A DNA stretch of 64,000 bases from Pseudoflavitalea sp. G-6-1-2 (GTDB lineage Bacteria; Bacteroidota; Bacteroidia; Chitinophagales; Chitinophagaceae), in the NCBI RefSeq assembly GCF_012927185.1, contig NZ_JABBGB010000002.1, forward strand, positions 992,001 through 1,056,000, read 5' to 3'. Shown here one piece after another: positions 17,435-26,532 of the stretch (positions within the stretch are counted from its first letter, which is position 1; every line of letters starts with the position of its first letter). The notes below the pieces were generated by a model. The model was not told the origin of the DNA. It did not search any database and was given only the letters and a program-made list of their open reading frames with translations. The position numbers and the translations under genes are program-made.

Positions 17435-17835
17435 ATCTGTATATAAGTATTACTGGTCTGTAACGGGGGTAACAGTATCAACATGAATAAGACTACTATT
17501 GTTTAGGGGAAGTTGCAAAACTCCTGCAAAACACGCTGTTTAGAAGCGGGTCCCGTCCAGTACCGTCTGCAAAAGTAAAAAGCAAATAGCAAATGTCATA
17601 GCCCTGTGGAAAAAACGAACGCTAAAACACCAGCTGATACTACACTTGAAAGTAATGATCGTAAAAAAACGGTTAACTTTCTATTCCCTGTAACCTGCAC
17701 CCCTATTGACTATCCTTCATTAGACGCAATATGTGCGGGTTACCCACTACCTCGTCATTAAAAATATGTTAAAATCGCCACTTTGTAAAATAAGTTTTTA
17801 GCAGCGAATTCAGTTAGAATACATTAAATATGCGA
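17435..17835. other. Upstream region of rpoD, with a possible -7 box
   Basis: About 400 bp between purM and rpoD, both on the minus strand. CAAAAGTA at 17570-17577 reads TACTTTTG on the minus strand, an exact TAnnTTTG match, and would start rpoD transcription near 17563, giving a leader of about 130 nt. No well-spaced -33 box is evident. The rest appears empty; no open frame, repeat or RNA gene is seen. Confidence 0.4.
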
Positions 17836-19020
17836 TTAATAAACGATCTCCTGCCCGTTCACACGTAAAACAAGCTCTTTCGCAGGTGCTTTTTCCACTC
17901 TTCCCACAATTTTCGCTTCAATTCCGAGCTGCTTTCCGATAGCAATCATTGCTTCGGCTGCTTCGGGTTTCGTAAATACCTCCAGACGGTGTCCCATGTT
18001 GAAAACCTGGTACATTTCTCTGAGGTCGCTGCCCGATGCTTTTTGAATCAGCTGGAAGATGGCCGGCGCTTCAAAGAGATTGTCTTTGATGATACGGAAA
18101 TCCCCCGGCAGGTACTTCATGCACTTGGTTTGTCCACCGCCACTGCAATGGATCAGTCCGTGGATATCGCTGAAATGCTCGCTTATCAGCGCCTTCAGCA
18201 CGGGTGCATAGGTTCTGGTTGGGCTCAGCAGCAGCTTTCCGATATTCAGATCCGCCGGCAATCCGGCTGCATGTTCTGCCGGAATGGGGTCGGTCATTTT
18301 ATAAGGTCCGATATATACCACTTCGTCCGCCAGGCCTGGTTCAAACGACTCAGGATACTGCTTCGCGTAAAATTTATTCAGCATATCGTGGCGGGCACTG
18401 GTAAGGCCATTGCTTCCGATACCACTATTATATGCATCTTCATAGACAGCCTGACCGTAGCTTGCAAAACCTACGATCACGTCGCCATCCTGGATTTTTT
18501 CGTTGGTAACTAATTGGTCTTTGGGCCAGCGGGAAGCCATCGTTCCGTTAACGGCGATGGTACGAACCACGTCTCCCACATCAGCGGTCTCGCCGCCGAG
18601 GTATTGGATATTCACACCGAACTTTTTCAGTTCGTCGAAAATGGCCTGTGATCCGTTGATCACCACTTCCAGCACTTCGCCGGGTACCAGCTTCTTGTTG
18701 CGGTCGATGGTGGATGAGAACAGCAGGTTGTCGTGGATGCCCACGCAGAGCATGTCGTCCAGGTTCATCACGATGGCGTCTTGCGCAATACCTTTCCAGA
18801 TAGAGATATCGCCGGTTTCCTTCCAGTAGAGGTAAGCCAGAATGCTCTTGGTTCCTGCGCCATCAGCATGCATGAGATTCACGAAATTGCTGTCGCCAGT
18901 AAGAAAATCGGGGTAGATTTTGCAGAACGCGAATGGGTATAGTCCCTGATCGAGCTTTTCTACAGCCTTGTGTACTTCTTCTTTTTGTGCAGAAACGCCT
19001 CGTTTTGAATATAAACTCAT
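17836..19020 (-). CDS. purM: Phosphoribosylformylglycinamidine cyclo-ligase PurM (AIR synthase)
   Basis: Purine biosynthesis step 5: ATP-dependent ring closure of FGAM to AIR in the cytoplasm. The 394 aa protein belongs to the longer Bacteroidota form of the PurM/PurL superfamily. Seen: HADGAGTKS (about 51-59, Mg/ATP site), DAIVMNLDDMLCVG (about 81-94), GGETADVGD (about 143-151), and the C-terminal half with HCSGGGQTK (about 284-292). It is alone on its strand, divergent from ribF across 184 bp. A near-match to a -7 box (TACTTTCG on the minus strand, 19026-19033) lies directly at the start codon, hinting at a very short or absent leader. Confidence 0.93.
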   Translation of the reverse strand: MSLYSKRGVSAQKEEVHKAVEKLDQGLYPFAFCKIYPDFLTGDSNFVNLMHADGAGTKSILAYLYWKETGDISIWKGIAQDAIVMNLDDMLCVGIHDNLLFSSTIDRNKKLVPGEVLEVVINGSQAIFDELKKFGVNIQYLGGETADVGDVVRTIAVNGTMASRWPKDQLVTNEKIQDGDVIVGFASYGQAVYEDAYNSGIGSNGLTSARHDMLNKFYAKQYPESFEPGLADEVVYIGPYKMTDPIPAEHAAGLPADLNIGKLLLSPTRTYAPVLKALISEHFSDIHGLIHCSGGGQTKCMKYLPGDFRIIKDNLFEAPAIFQLIQKASGSDLREMYQVFNMGHRLEVFTKPEAAEAMIAIGKQLGIEAKIVGRVEKAPAKELVLRVNGQEIVY

Positions 19021-19204
19021 GGGCGCGAAAGTACAGAGATGTACAGAATTTTATGAGAATTTGCATGTTTTTCATTGGAAAAATCCATAACACTTATGAA
19101 TAATTCCATTGTTCTTCCATTCTGTTGACACTTATCCCTCCATTTTACAGAAGCCAAACGGATTTTTGGTCAGGTTACCAGCCATGCCGTAAATTCGCAG
19201 CGCA

Positions 19205-20146
19205 ATGATGAAAGTTTACCATTCCACAGAACAGATGCCTGCGTTCACAAACGCAGTTGTAACCATCGGTACCTTCGACGGCGTGCATATCGGACACCAG
19301 CAGATCATCCACCAGCTGAAACAGGAAGCCGCGAAAATCGGTGGCGAAACCGTCATCATTACCTTCCACCCCCACCCCCGCAAAGTGGTGGCAGCCGGAC
19401 AATCACCCGTCTATCTCATCAACACCATCGAAGAGAAGATCGAACTGCTGGAAAAGAACGGCATCAATAATCTGGTGATAGTTCCTTTCACCGAAGTGTT
19501 CTCTCAGTTGTCTCCCGAAGAATACTGCGAACACTTCCTCATTGAAAAATTCCATCCGCATACCGTAATCATCGGATACGATCACCGCTTCGGCCAGGGC
19601 CGCAAAGGCGATTACAAATTGCTGGAAGAATACAGCGCCAAACACGCATTCGAACTGAAAGAAATCCCTGCGCATGTGATCAACGAAAGCACTGTGAGCT
19701 CTACCCGCATTCGCGAAGCCGTTCTCAATGGCAATGTTGAACTCGCCGAATCACTGCTGGGATACGATTACTTCTTTGAAGGGAAAGTAGTGGAAGGAAA
19801 TAAACTCGGCAGAACACTTGGCTTCCCTACAGCCAATCTGCAGATTGCACAGGAAGAAAAACTCATCCCAGGAAACGGCGTTTATGCGGTAGCGGTAAAA
19901 CTGCAAACTGGAGAATACAAAACAGGTATGATGAATATTGGTGTGCGCCCAACAGTAGACGGCACCAAAAGAATGATCGAAGTGAACATCTTTGATTTTG
20001 ATCAGGACATTTACGGAACCACACTCCGCGTATACGTGCAGAAATATCTTCGGGGTGAACAAAAGTTCAATGGTCTCGATGCACTGAAAGCGCAGCTGGC
20101 CATCGACAAAGAAAATTCCATCCGGTATTTTACACCATCATTTTAG
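19205..20146 (+). CDS. ribF: Bifunctional riboflavin kinase/FAD synthetase RibF
   Basis: Makes FMN and FAD from riboflavin in the cytoplasm. The N-terminal FAD synthetase domain shows GTFDGVHIGHQ (about 22-32), TFHPHPRKV (about 53-61) and the SSTRIREA motif (about 159-166); the C-terminal riboflavin kinase domain shows GRTLGFPTANL (about 201-211), with the PTAN flavin/ATP motif, and GVYAV. The 313 aa length is standard. Two adjacent ATGs (19205 and 19208) are possible starts. A weak -7 box TAAATTCG at 19190-19197 with TTTG at 19165-19168 would leave almost no leader. Its last 17 bp overlap the 3' end of the convergent holA. Confidence 0.94.
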   Translation: MMKVYHSTEQMPAFTNAVVTIGTFDGVHIGHQQIIHQLKQEAAKIGGETVIITFHPHPRKVVAAGQSPVYLINTIEEKIELLEKNGINNLVIVPFTEVFSQLSPEEYCEHFLIEKFHPHTVIIGYDHRFGQGRKGDYKLLEEYSAKHAFELKEIPAHVINESTVSSTRIREAVLNGNVELAESLLGYDYFFEGKVVEGNKLGRTLGFPTANLQIAQEEKLIPGNGVYAVAVKLQTGEYKTGMMNIGVRPTVDGTKRMIEVNIFDFDQDIYGTTLRVYVQKYLRGEQKFNGLDALKAQLAIDKENSIRYFTPSF

Positions 20147-21128
20147 CAACCATCTCTTTCAGGAGGCTGCCATCGGAAGTGCCGCTGTCTCCCACACCTA
20201 CACTTTTGAGGTTGTACTGATGCAGTAACAACAGCGCTGATTCAACACCGTTGTATCCATAATTGCGCGCAGCTGCGATATAGTCTTTCGCAAAGAAAGG
20301 ATTCACACCAATATTAGCTGCAATGGTTTTATCATCCTTTGCCTGCTGTCCGAAAATCATATAGGTTTTGCTGAACAGATTGTACAGCGTTGGGAGTATC
20401 AGTTGAATAGGCGCTGCTTTGGGATTGGCCTCGAAGTACTGAATTATCTTCATCGCTTTTGCCAGATCCTTTGCAGCCATGGCGCTCTGCAGCTCAAAAG
20501 GATTGTACTCTTTGCTCACGCCTACATACTTCTCGATATCATCCTCCGTAATATTGTTGCGCTCTCCGAGATTCACCAGCACTTTATCTATCTCATTATT
20601 GATGCGACTGAGATCATTACCTATATGATCTACCAGCAGCATCAACGCTTTCTGAGAAATGGTTCTTCCTTTTTGCTGAATGAGATCGTTGGTCCAGTCG
20701 GGCAGCTGGTTATCGTACATCTTCTTAGTAGTAAGCATCTCCCCTTTTTCCTTGAGGGTTTTGGCGAGCTTGCTTCTTCCGTCTACTTTCTTTTCTTTAT
20801 ACGATACAACAAATATGGTGGATGATAGCGGGTTCTCGATATAAGATTCCAGCTTATCTATATCACGCATCTGTTGTGCTTCTTTGAGAATCACCACCTG
20901 CCTTTCGGAGAACATGGGATATCTTTTGCAGGAGTTCACTACATCAATCCAGCTGGCATCTTTACCATAAAATACCATGAGGTTGAAGCCTGCTTCTCCT
21001 TCGGAAAGTATTTCATGCTCTGCATAATTAACAACGGTATCGATAAAGTAATCTTCCTCGCCTTCGAGCCAGTAAACAGGTTTGAATTTCTTCTTTTTCC
21101 AATCACCGATTATTTTCTCCGCAGACAT
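20130..21128 (-). CDS. holA: DNA polymerase III subunit delta HolA
   Basis: Clamp-loader delta subunit that opens the beta clamp during replication. The 332 aa protein has the typical opening KFKPVYWLEGEEDYFID (about 15-31; PVYLLxGEE is the family signature), the AAA+-like N-terminal region without a Walker A, and the C-terminal collar domain (DKTIAANIGVNPFFAKDYIAAARNY). Length matches HolA (about 330-345 aa). It converges with ribF, overlapping it by 17 bp, so transcripts of the two genes must collide or share antisense 3' ends. Confidence 0.9.
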   Translation of the reverse strand: MSAEKIIGDWKKKKFKPVYWLEGEEDYFIDTVVNYAEHEILSEGEAGFNLMVFYGKDASWIDVVNSCKRYPMFSERQVVILKEAQQMRDIDKLESYIENPLSSTIFVVSYKEKKVDGRSKLAKTLKEKGEMLTTKKMYDNQLPDWTNDLIQQKGRTISQKALMLLVDHIGNDLSRINNEIDKVLVNLGERNNITEDDIEKYVGVSKEYNPFELQSAMAAKDLAKAMKIIQYFEANPKAAPIQLILPTLYNLFSKTYMIFGQQAKDDKTIAANIGVNPFFAKDYIAAARNYGYNGVESALLLLHQYNLKSVGVGDSGTSDGSLLKEMVAKMMV

Positions 21129-21354
21129 GAACTATGAGATTTAAAAAATTATCGCAATATTACACCAAATTTAAGCGTACCCCGAATGGAATTTTACACA
21201 ATCCAAATCCCCATCTGCACTGCATTTCGCCAGTTTTCCCAACTTTCAAACTACCCATTTTCATGAATTTTGGCATGGTTTTGGCCTAAATCAGGTCGAA
21301 GTCCGAACACGGCGCAACCAAACATTTTAAACTTTTGAAAACCATACACATTTT

Positions 21355-22332
21355 ATGAGTACAACCAATTATCCATCAGCTAGCCCCCAAAGTACGCCTC
21401 CAAAGAAGGATTCAAAAAATCTTATTATCGGCTTATTGGCTGTAGCTATCCTTGGTACATGGGGATATTTCCTGTGGGACAAAAACAAGTCTGATCAGCA
21501 AATCACTCAACTGAAAACTCAATACGTTGCAGTTGACTCTTCAAAGAATGAATTGCAAAAAAGTTTTGATGCAGCAGTTATCCGTCTCGATTCTCTGACT
21601 GGTCATAACAATGAACTGGAAGGAAAACTCAGCGAGCGTAACAGCGAAATTTCTAAACTGAAAGGTCAGATCGCTGCGAAACTGAAAAAAGACAGACTCT
21701 CTGAAAAAGAAAAAGGCGAACTGAGAAGCCAGATTCAGGAGTTGAACGACAAGATCAATAACCTGGAAGCAGAAGTAGCTCGTCTTACTCAGGAAAACCA
21801 AGTGTTGACTACTGAGAAAACAGCACTGACAGCTGACAAAGAAAAACTCACTACCGATCTCGCTACTACAACAACTCAGAAGCAAGATCTGGAAAAGAAA
21901 GTAGACATCGCTTCTACGCTCAATGCATCTAACATCAGCATCACTCCGATCAACGAAAAAAGCGGTGGTCGTGAAAAAGTAACTACAACCGCTAAGCGCG
22001 TAGACAAACTGGTGATCGCATTCGATGTAGACAACAGAATCGCACAATCAGGCAATACCGAAGTATATGTTAGCGTTACTGATCCGGAAGGAAAACCTGT
22101 AACAGTTGAAGCACTGGGATCAGGTACATTCACTACCCGTGAAGAAGGCGACAAATTCTACACTTTCAAAATGCCTGTTGATATCGAGACTGGCAAAAAG
22201 AAACACGTAGAGTTCCCATGGAAACAAAACAGCGCTTTCAAAACTGGTAACTACAAGATTGAAGTTTATCACAATGGCTTCAAAATTGGCGAAGGAACCC
22301 AGACTCTGAAGAAAGGCGGTCTGTTCAGCTAA
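21355..22332 (+). CDS. Membrane-anchored coiled-coil protein of unknown function
   Basis: A 325 aa protein with a short cytoplasmic N-terminus (about 20 aa, Pro/Ser-rich), one transmembrane helix LIIGLLAVAILGTWGYFLW (about 23-41), and then a long predicted coiled coil (about 45-190; heptads in LNDKINNLEAEVARLTQENQ, and Thr/Lys-rich repeats). A C-terminal beta-type domain of about 130 aa follows (KLVIAFDVDNRIAQSGNTEVYVSVTDPEGKPV...). The C-terminal domain should be periplasmic, with the coiled coil acting as a spacer from the inner membrane. Similar proteins occur in related Bacteroidota, but I know of no assigned role. It is a single-gene unit with a strong terminator 45 bp downstream. Confidence 0.75.
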   Translation: MSTTNYPSASPQSTPPKKDSKNLIIGLLAVAILGTWGYFLWDKNKSDQQITQLKTQYVAVDSSKNELQKSFDAAVIRLDSLTGHNNELEGKLSERNSEISKLKGQIAAKLKKDRLSEKEKGELRSQIQELNDKINNLEAEVARLTQENQVLTTEKTALTADKEKLTTDLATTTTQKQDLEKKVDIASTLNASNISITPINEKSGGREKVTTTAKRVDKLVIAFDVDNRIAQSGNTEVYVSVTDPEGKPVTVEALGSGTFTTREEGDKFYTFKMPVDIETGKKKHVEFPWKQNSAFKTGNYKIEVYHNGFKIGEGTQTLKKGGLFS

Positions 22333-22377
22333 TCAATCGCGCTCTCTCATATTGCATTATAATAGTAGTTTGAAAAA

Positions 22378-22410
22378 AGTGCCCCGGTTTAGGCCGGGGC
22401 ACTTTTTTTT
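22378..22410. terminator. Strong bidirectional intrinsic terminator
   Basis: AGTGCCCCGG (22378-22387) pairs perfectly with CCGGGGCACT (22394-22403) around a 6-nt loop. T8 follows on the plus strand and A6 precedes it, giving a U-tract on the minus strand as well. It ends the coiled-coil gene and can also stop minus-strand transcripts coming from the large gene at 22804. Confidence 0.92.
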
Positions 22411-22420
22411 ATTTTTTCCC

Positions 22421-22576
22421 GGCCGGGTGCGGGGTATCAAGGCGCCGCCGAAAAACAGGCCAGGGAGGGGTTAACTGCGATGAGGCCTGGGAATGGAGGA
22501 TGGGACAGTGGAATAAGGCCGGGGCTCTCGCCCAACCCGTTTTAAGTGCGGAGCCATGATACCCCGTCACCCGGCC
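22421..22576. other. 156-nt structured GC-rich element (candidate RNA)
   Basis: 22421-22448 pairs with 22548-22576 as 9 + 10 + 3 + 4 base pairs, broken only by a one-base bulge and two single mismatches, 26 bp in all. The enclosed 99 nt contain a further CAGGCC/GGCCTG pair (22456-22461 with 22484-22489) and a GC-rich hairpin near 22519-22533. The frames across it give low-complexity Pro/His-rich peptides that do not look coding. On the minus strand it lies between the large gene at 22804 and the terminator at 22378-22410, so it would be a 3'-UTR structure or an sRNA. The remaining 22577-22803 is purine-rich and then holds three loose copies of a CCAATG motif; nothing else is seen there. Confidence 0.5.
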
Positions 22577-22803
22577 TGCATGATGAGTACCGGCTTTACC
22601 GGGAGAAGAAGGAGGATGAGGAGGCTGAGGACGCCAGGCCGTGAGTTTTCCGGCGATCTCAGCGTTTTGCCAATGGAGAAGTAAGGCGAAATCAATGGGT
22701 GGCGGTTTAGATGCTGACTGAAACCAATGGAAATCCAATGAGAAACCAATGAAACAGTATTCAGATTCCTGTACTGAAATAGGATTGCACCTGCAGCAAT
22801 TCA

Positions 22804-25800
22804 CTACAGTAATGCCCTGATGGCCGCACGGCCTACATGCACAATGCGCGATGTGCCCGGCTTACGCCCTTCGTACTGAATGTTCAGCTCGAGGTTGTTG
22901 GAGAGACGTTTGGTGAGATCGAGCGTCCAGAGAAAGTTCTTGCCCGGCATTAATCCGTCTAAGAGAATGTAGGCTGCCGGCGAGTTTACGTTGGGATTGA
23001 GTTCTGTAGATTTGAAGTTGATATTGCTGTAAGTGAACTTACCATTGATGCTGGTGCTTTGCAGAATATTATACTTGATATCGGTGAGCAACGAATTCGA
23101 TGAAGTGCTTTCCTTCGCTCCCTGTTCATTTTTGCGGCTCATGAATTTGTATCCTACCAGCCAGCGGAAATTGCTTCCGTTGATGAAGTTGATCGAAGGC
23201 TCAACAGATCGTTGCTGTATTTTGTAATTGCGGTTATCGAATTTTGCATTGGATGTCGATAACTGATTGATGCCGGTTCTTCCTGTTAATTCAAATAAAA
23301 GTCGTTTGGTGAGGTTGATGCGACCGCGGATACTCCATTCATCGAGTTTGCGGCTTTCGTATCCGTAGGTGAGTAAAGATTTGCTGTTGTTGCGGCTGTT
23401 GTTGATATCGAGCCCCCAGGCCGAGCTGAAACGGTTGAACGAAAATGTATTGATCAGAATCTGATTGAGTGTAATCAGCGACGTATCACCCAGCGGCGCT
23501 TTAAACGGATTGAGCTGCACCACTCCTTTTGCGATCTCTTTCTTGTTGAGCTGAAGCGATGATTGCAGATTGATGCGCGACAACAACTTTTTGAATCCTT
23601 TCGCCTTTGAAATATCCATCACTGCACGCGGATTCAGTGCAACCGTGTAGTTGATGGTATTGTAATTGGCTTTGATGAAATCGTTCGTAGGTGTGAGTAT
23701 GCGAATATATTTTGCCTGATCCTGAAACCTGGCCACTTCAAATTCGTTGAGTTGCTGAATGCCGTCGTTGTTGTAATCGATCCAGGTGTATTCTCCCTGT
23801 CCGGCGGGCACTTCGAGGTATGCGAAATCGCGCTTCTGCTCCTGCCCCGATCCTACTTCGTAGAGCACACTTCCGATAGCCAGCCCCTTCCATTCGTTGA
23901 AGAGATATTCGGCTCTACCGAGCAGGCTCTTGTCTGCTTTCTGTGTTGTTACTTTATCGTTCAGTATCTGCAATATGCGGTAGGTTCCGTTGAAGCGGAA
24001 CTGATGCCGTTCGTTCCTCAGCAACTCTGTAAATACATTCACGCTTTGTCCCCGATCGGAAGTCACCAGGTCTTTACCGAGCGGATACTGGTTGGTTCGC
24101 GTAGTGTAAATAACGCCCCATTGATTCGCCTTGCTGATATCCGATTTTATGGTTGCCGTAAAATTCTTGAAAGAGAAACTTTGCGGAGTAAGTGTGTCAG
24201 TTACTTTGTTTTTGATGGATGTGTGTTCGATGGCATAGTTCAAGCCAATCCAGTAGTTGTGCAGTTTTTTGAAAGTGCGGCTAACATCGAATGTAGGACG
24301 CAGGAATACTCCTTTTACATCTGTTGCATTTACATTGGAAAGCATCAATACGTTGTTGAACTTCCATCCTTTCAGATCCTGTGTGTGGTAAATGCTGTTG
24401 CGGATACCGGTAAAATCCCCTCCCCTGTTGTAATTGGTGAACTGATATTTGAGTGAATTGATTTTATTGTCGGTAATGGCGAGCCCGGCAGTGATGATGG
24501 ATTCGTTGGCCGGAGTTGGAATGATCGGCAGACCCCAGTCGCGGCCGAACTCGATATTCCGCAGGCGTTCCAGCGGTTTGAATCTGCTCTCTACAAATTC
24601 GAAACCGGCATTGGAAGTGAGCGCCAGCCCATTCTTTCCGCGAAGCGGTATGGTGTTTTTGATGGATGCTTTCGCTGCATATCCTTTATCATCTGCCTTA
24701 TCTTTTGAAGAGAATGTGTTTACGTTGTAATTGCTCATCGCAACTTCGGTATTCACTTCGGTGTTCTTGCTCACGGCATAATCTACTCCTAACGACATCA
24801 CCTGTAATTTTTTCGGCGTTACCAGAAACACCGCGGCTTCGTATTGCCCCTGTGGTTGTCCGTTTACAGGTTGTACCCAGCGATATACTTTTCCATTCGC
24901 TCCGTTGAAATCGGGCAGGTAGTTTCCTTTGCCTTGCCCTACATCGATGAAGGAAAGCGAATATTTTGCACTGTCTTTATTGGTGGAATAAATGTAGATG
25001 GAATCTCTTCCGCCGGTGAAAACCGTGTCTACTTTTTTGTAAAGGATCTTTCCCACTGCGAATGTATCTATCGACGAATTCGGATAGAATGCACGCGTGA
25101 TGCTGTCTCCAAGGTTATTGAGGAATTTCTTCTGTGCAGGATCCAGCGTTTGGTTGATGGGTGAACTCTTTGCATCTGCATTGTTGAAGAAGGCGAGTTT
25201 CACTTTCACTTTGTCTTTTATGCTCAGCTCATCGGCGAGATAGATATTCGAGTTGAGGTAATTGCGGTCGGCATATTCGAACTCTACCTGAATACGTTTG
25301 TCTTTGGTGATCATGCGGCGCGGCGTGAAAGTGATCTCGGCCGTATTGTAGTTGATCACGTAGTCCTGATCTTCGCCGCGTTGCAGCAATTCGCCATCGA
25401 TGAACACCCGTTCGGTATTGGCGAGTACAATGAAGAAGAATTCGTTGTTCGCACCTTTCAGGCGGTAAGGTCCCTGATTGCCTTCGAGCGGTTCGAGTAT
25501 ATCGCGTGTGAATTTTCCTTTGGCGATAGATCCGCTCACCATCGCTTTATTGGTGATATTGCTGCTGATCTGCGAAGTGGTTTCGAACGCTATACCCTGC
25601 AATCGTTTGTAGAAACTGAGGAAGTAATTCTGCTGCTCGCGTATATCGATATCACCAAGACTCAGCGCCCAGTTGCGTTTTTTGAACTGCAGAAATATCT
25701 TATCGAATTCATTCAGTTGCTGTGTGGTTCCGTCTGGCTGAATGGGAATATTGTTATCGGTGATGGCAGCTGCTATTTCGATACTGTCTGCCAGATAACC

Positions 25801-26313
25801 GCTCAGCTGAAGGTTCAGGTTGCTGGTCACTACGGCATCCTGACTATTACCGAAGGAAATGGATCGTCCGAAACTACCGTTGTAATTGATATTGCCGAAG
25901 CTGAAGAAATTATCGGTTTGCTGTACGCCTGCAAAATTGGGCGAGTAAGCCTGACCGATAAAACGATTCATCACAGAATCGTATTCCATGCGATTCACTA
26001 CAGCATTCATTCTTGTAGGGAACACGCGATAGCGGATATAAAGGCTGTCGAGAATAAATCTTCCGTGCCAGGTGAGTGTCGAATTGATGAAATCGATGGT
26101 GTAAGCAGAATCGGGTATACCCGCGATGTACACCGTGTTCGGGATGAGGCTCAGCGAATCGAGTTGCACTTTAGGTGTTCTTGTACTCACCTTTTTGGTG
26201 CGGAGATTCGATATGGGTCTGCCGGGTATTGGCTGCTGAGAATAGAGTTGCGATTGGCAGCAGGCCAATAACACAAACAGTATCAATATTCTCGCGGTCA
26301 ACAATGTCGGCAT
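22804..26313 (-). CDS. Large secreted beta-rich outer-membrane protein, SprA-like C-terminus
   Basis: An 1169 aa exported protein with signal peptide MPTLLTARILILFVLLACCQSQLYSQ. The body is rich in alternating aromatic/polar beta strands with repeated phrases such as FNGTYRILQILN and NLELNIQYEGRKPG, and it ends in an outer-membrane-type strand (VHVGRAAIRALL). A Ca-binding-like DYNNDGIQQLNEFE lies near residue 880. The last 60 residues resemble the C-terminus of the T9SS translocon protein SprA, but the length is half of SprA (about 2400 aa), so it is a relative or analogue, not SprA itself. It has no close neighbours on its strand upstream. Function not assigned. Confidence 0.6.
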   Translation of the reverse strand: MPTLLTARILILFVLLACCQSQLYSQQPIPGRPISNLRTKKVSTRTPKVQLDSLSLIPNTVYIAGIPDSAYTIDFINSTLTWHGRFILDSLYIRYRVFPTRMNAVVNRMEYDSVMNRFIGQAYSPNFAGVQQTDNFFSFGNINYNGSFGRSISFGNSQDAVVTSNLNLQLSGYLADSIEIAAAITDNNIPIQPDGTTQQLNEFDKIFLQFKKRNWALSLGDIDIREQQNYFLSFYKRLQGIAFETTSQISSNITNKAMVSGSIAKGKFTRDILEPLEGNQGPYRLKGANNEFFFIVLANTERVFIDGELLQRGEDQDYVINYNTAEITFTPRRMITKDKRIQVEFEYADRNYLNSNIYLADELSIKDKVKVKLAFFNNADAKSSPINQTLDPAQKKFLNNLGDSITRAFYPNSSIDTFAVGKILYKKVDTVFTGGRDSIYIYSTNKDSAKYSLSFIDVGQGKGNYLPDFNGANGKVYRWVQPVNGQPQGQYEAAVFLVTPKKLQVMSLGVDYAVSKNTEVNTEVAMSNYNVNTFSSKDKADDKGYAAKASIKNTIPLRGKNGLALTSNAGFEFVESRFKPLERLRNIEFGRDWGLPIIPTPANESIITAGLAITDNKINSLKYQFTNYNRGGDFTGIRNSIYHTQDLKGWKFNNVLMLSNVNATDVKGVFLRPTFDVSRTFKKLHNYWIGLNYAIEHTSIKNKVTDTLTPQSFSFKNFTATIKSDISKANQWGVIYTTRTNQYPLGKDLVTSDRGQSVNVFTELLRNERHQFRFNGTYRILQILNDKVTTQKADKSLLGRAEYLFNEWKGLAIGSVLYEVGSGQEQKRDFAYLEVPAGQGEYTWIDYNNDGIQQLNEFEVARFQDQAKYIRILTPTNDFIKANYNTINYTVALNPRAVMDISKAKGFKKLLSRINLQSSLQLNKKEIAKGVVQLNPFKAPLGDTSLITLNQILINTFSFNRFSSAWGLDINNSRNNSKSLLTYGYESRKLDEWSIRGRINLTKRLLFELTGRTGINQLSTSNAKFDNRNYKIQQRSVEPSINFINGSNFRWLVGYKFMSRKNEQGAKESTSSNSLLTDIKYNILQSTSINGKFTYSNINFKSTELNPNVNSPAAYILLDGLMPGKNFLWTLDLTKRLSNNLELNIQYEGRKPGTSRIVHVGRAAIRALL

Positions 26314-26453
26314 TTGGACCCCGCAATATTAGCGTAAATTCAAACGGAGTATGTAAAAAGCGTAGAAAATTGGTATTTATTGTTTTGAGATAGCGGTCTC
26401 TCGTCCATTACGTGTTTTATATCGACAGTGCAGACTGGCAATTCTCATAATTG

Positions 26454-26510
26454 AAAAGGCCGGAATCCGGATAGGAGGCGATGTCTGTCCTCTCCGTTCT
26501 CCCGGCCTTT
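26454..26510 (-). terminator. Terminator-like hairpin after the porin-like gene
   Basis: AAAGGCCGG (26455-26463) pairs with CCGGCCTTT (26502-26510); an inner GGAGG/CCTCT pair shortens the loop. On the minus strand it is followed by TTTTCAATTAT. It is 23 bp past the stop of the gene at 26533. Confidence 0.55.
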
Positions 26511-26532
26511 CCGGAGCAAGTGTACACTTCAA

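Noticed and set aside
22421-22576. RNase P RNA, tmRNA or SRP RNA
   Set aside because: The element is too short for RNase P or tmRNA, no tag-peptide or GAAAGUCC-type motif is seen, and no SRP Alu/S-domain tetraloop pattern was found.
22710-22760. Three CCAATG-containing repeats as a CRISPR or tandem-repeat array
   Set aside because: The units are only 6-10 bp, unevenly spaced and imperfect; no repeat-spacer structure exists.
22409-22804. A 131-codon minus-strand frame across the GC-rich intergenic region
   Set aside because: The peptide is Pro/His/Trp-rich with no domain, its codon pattern is unlike neighbouring genes, and it runs through a long inverted repeat and into a terminator. Treated as non-coding.
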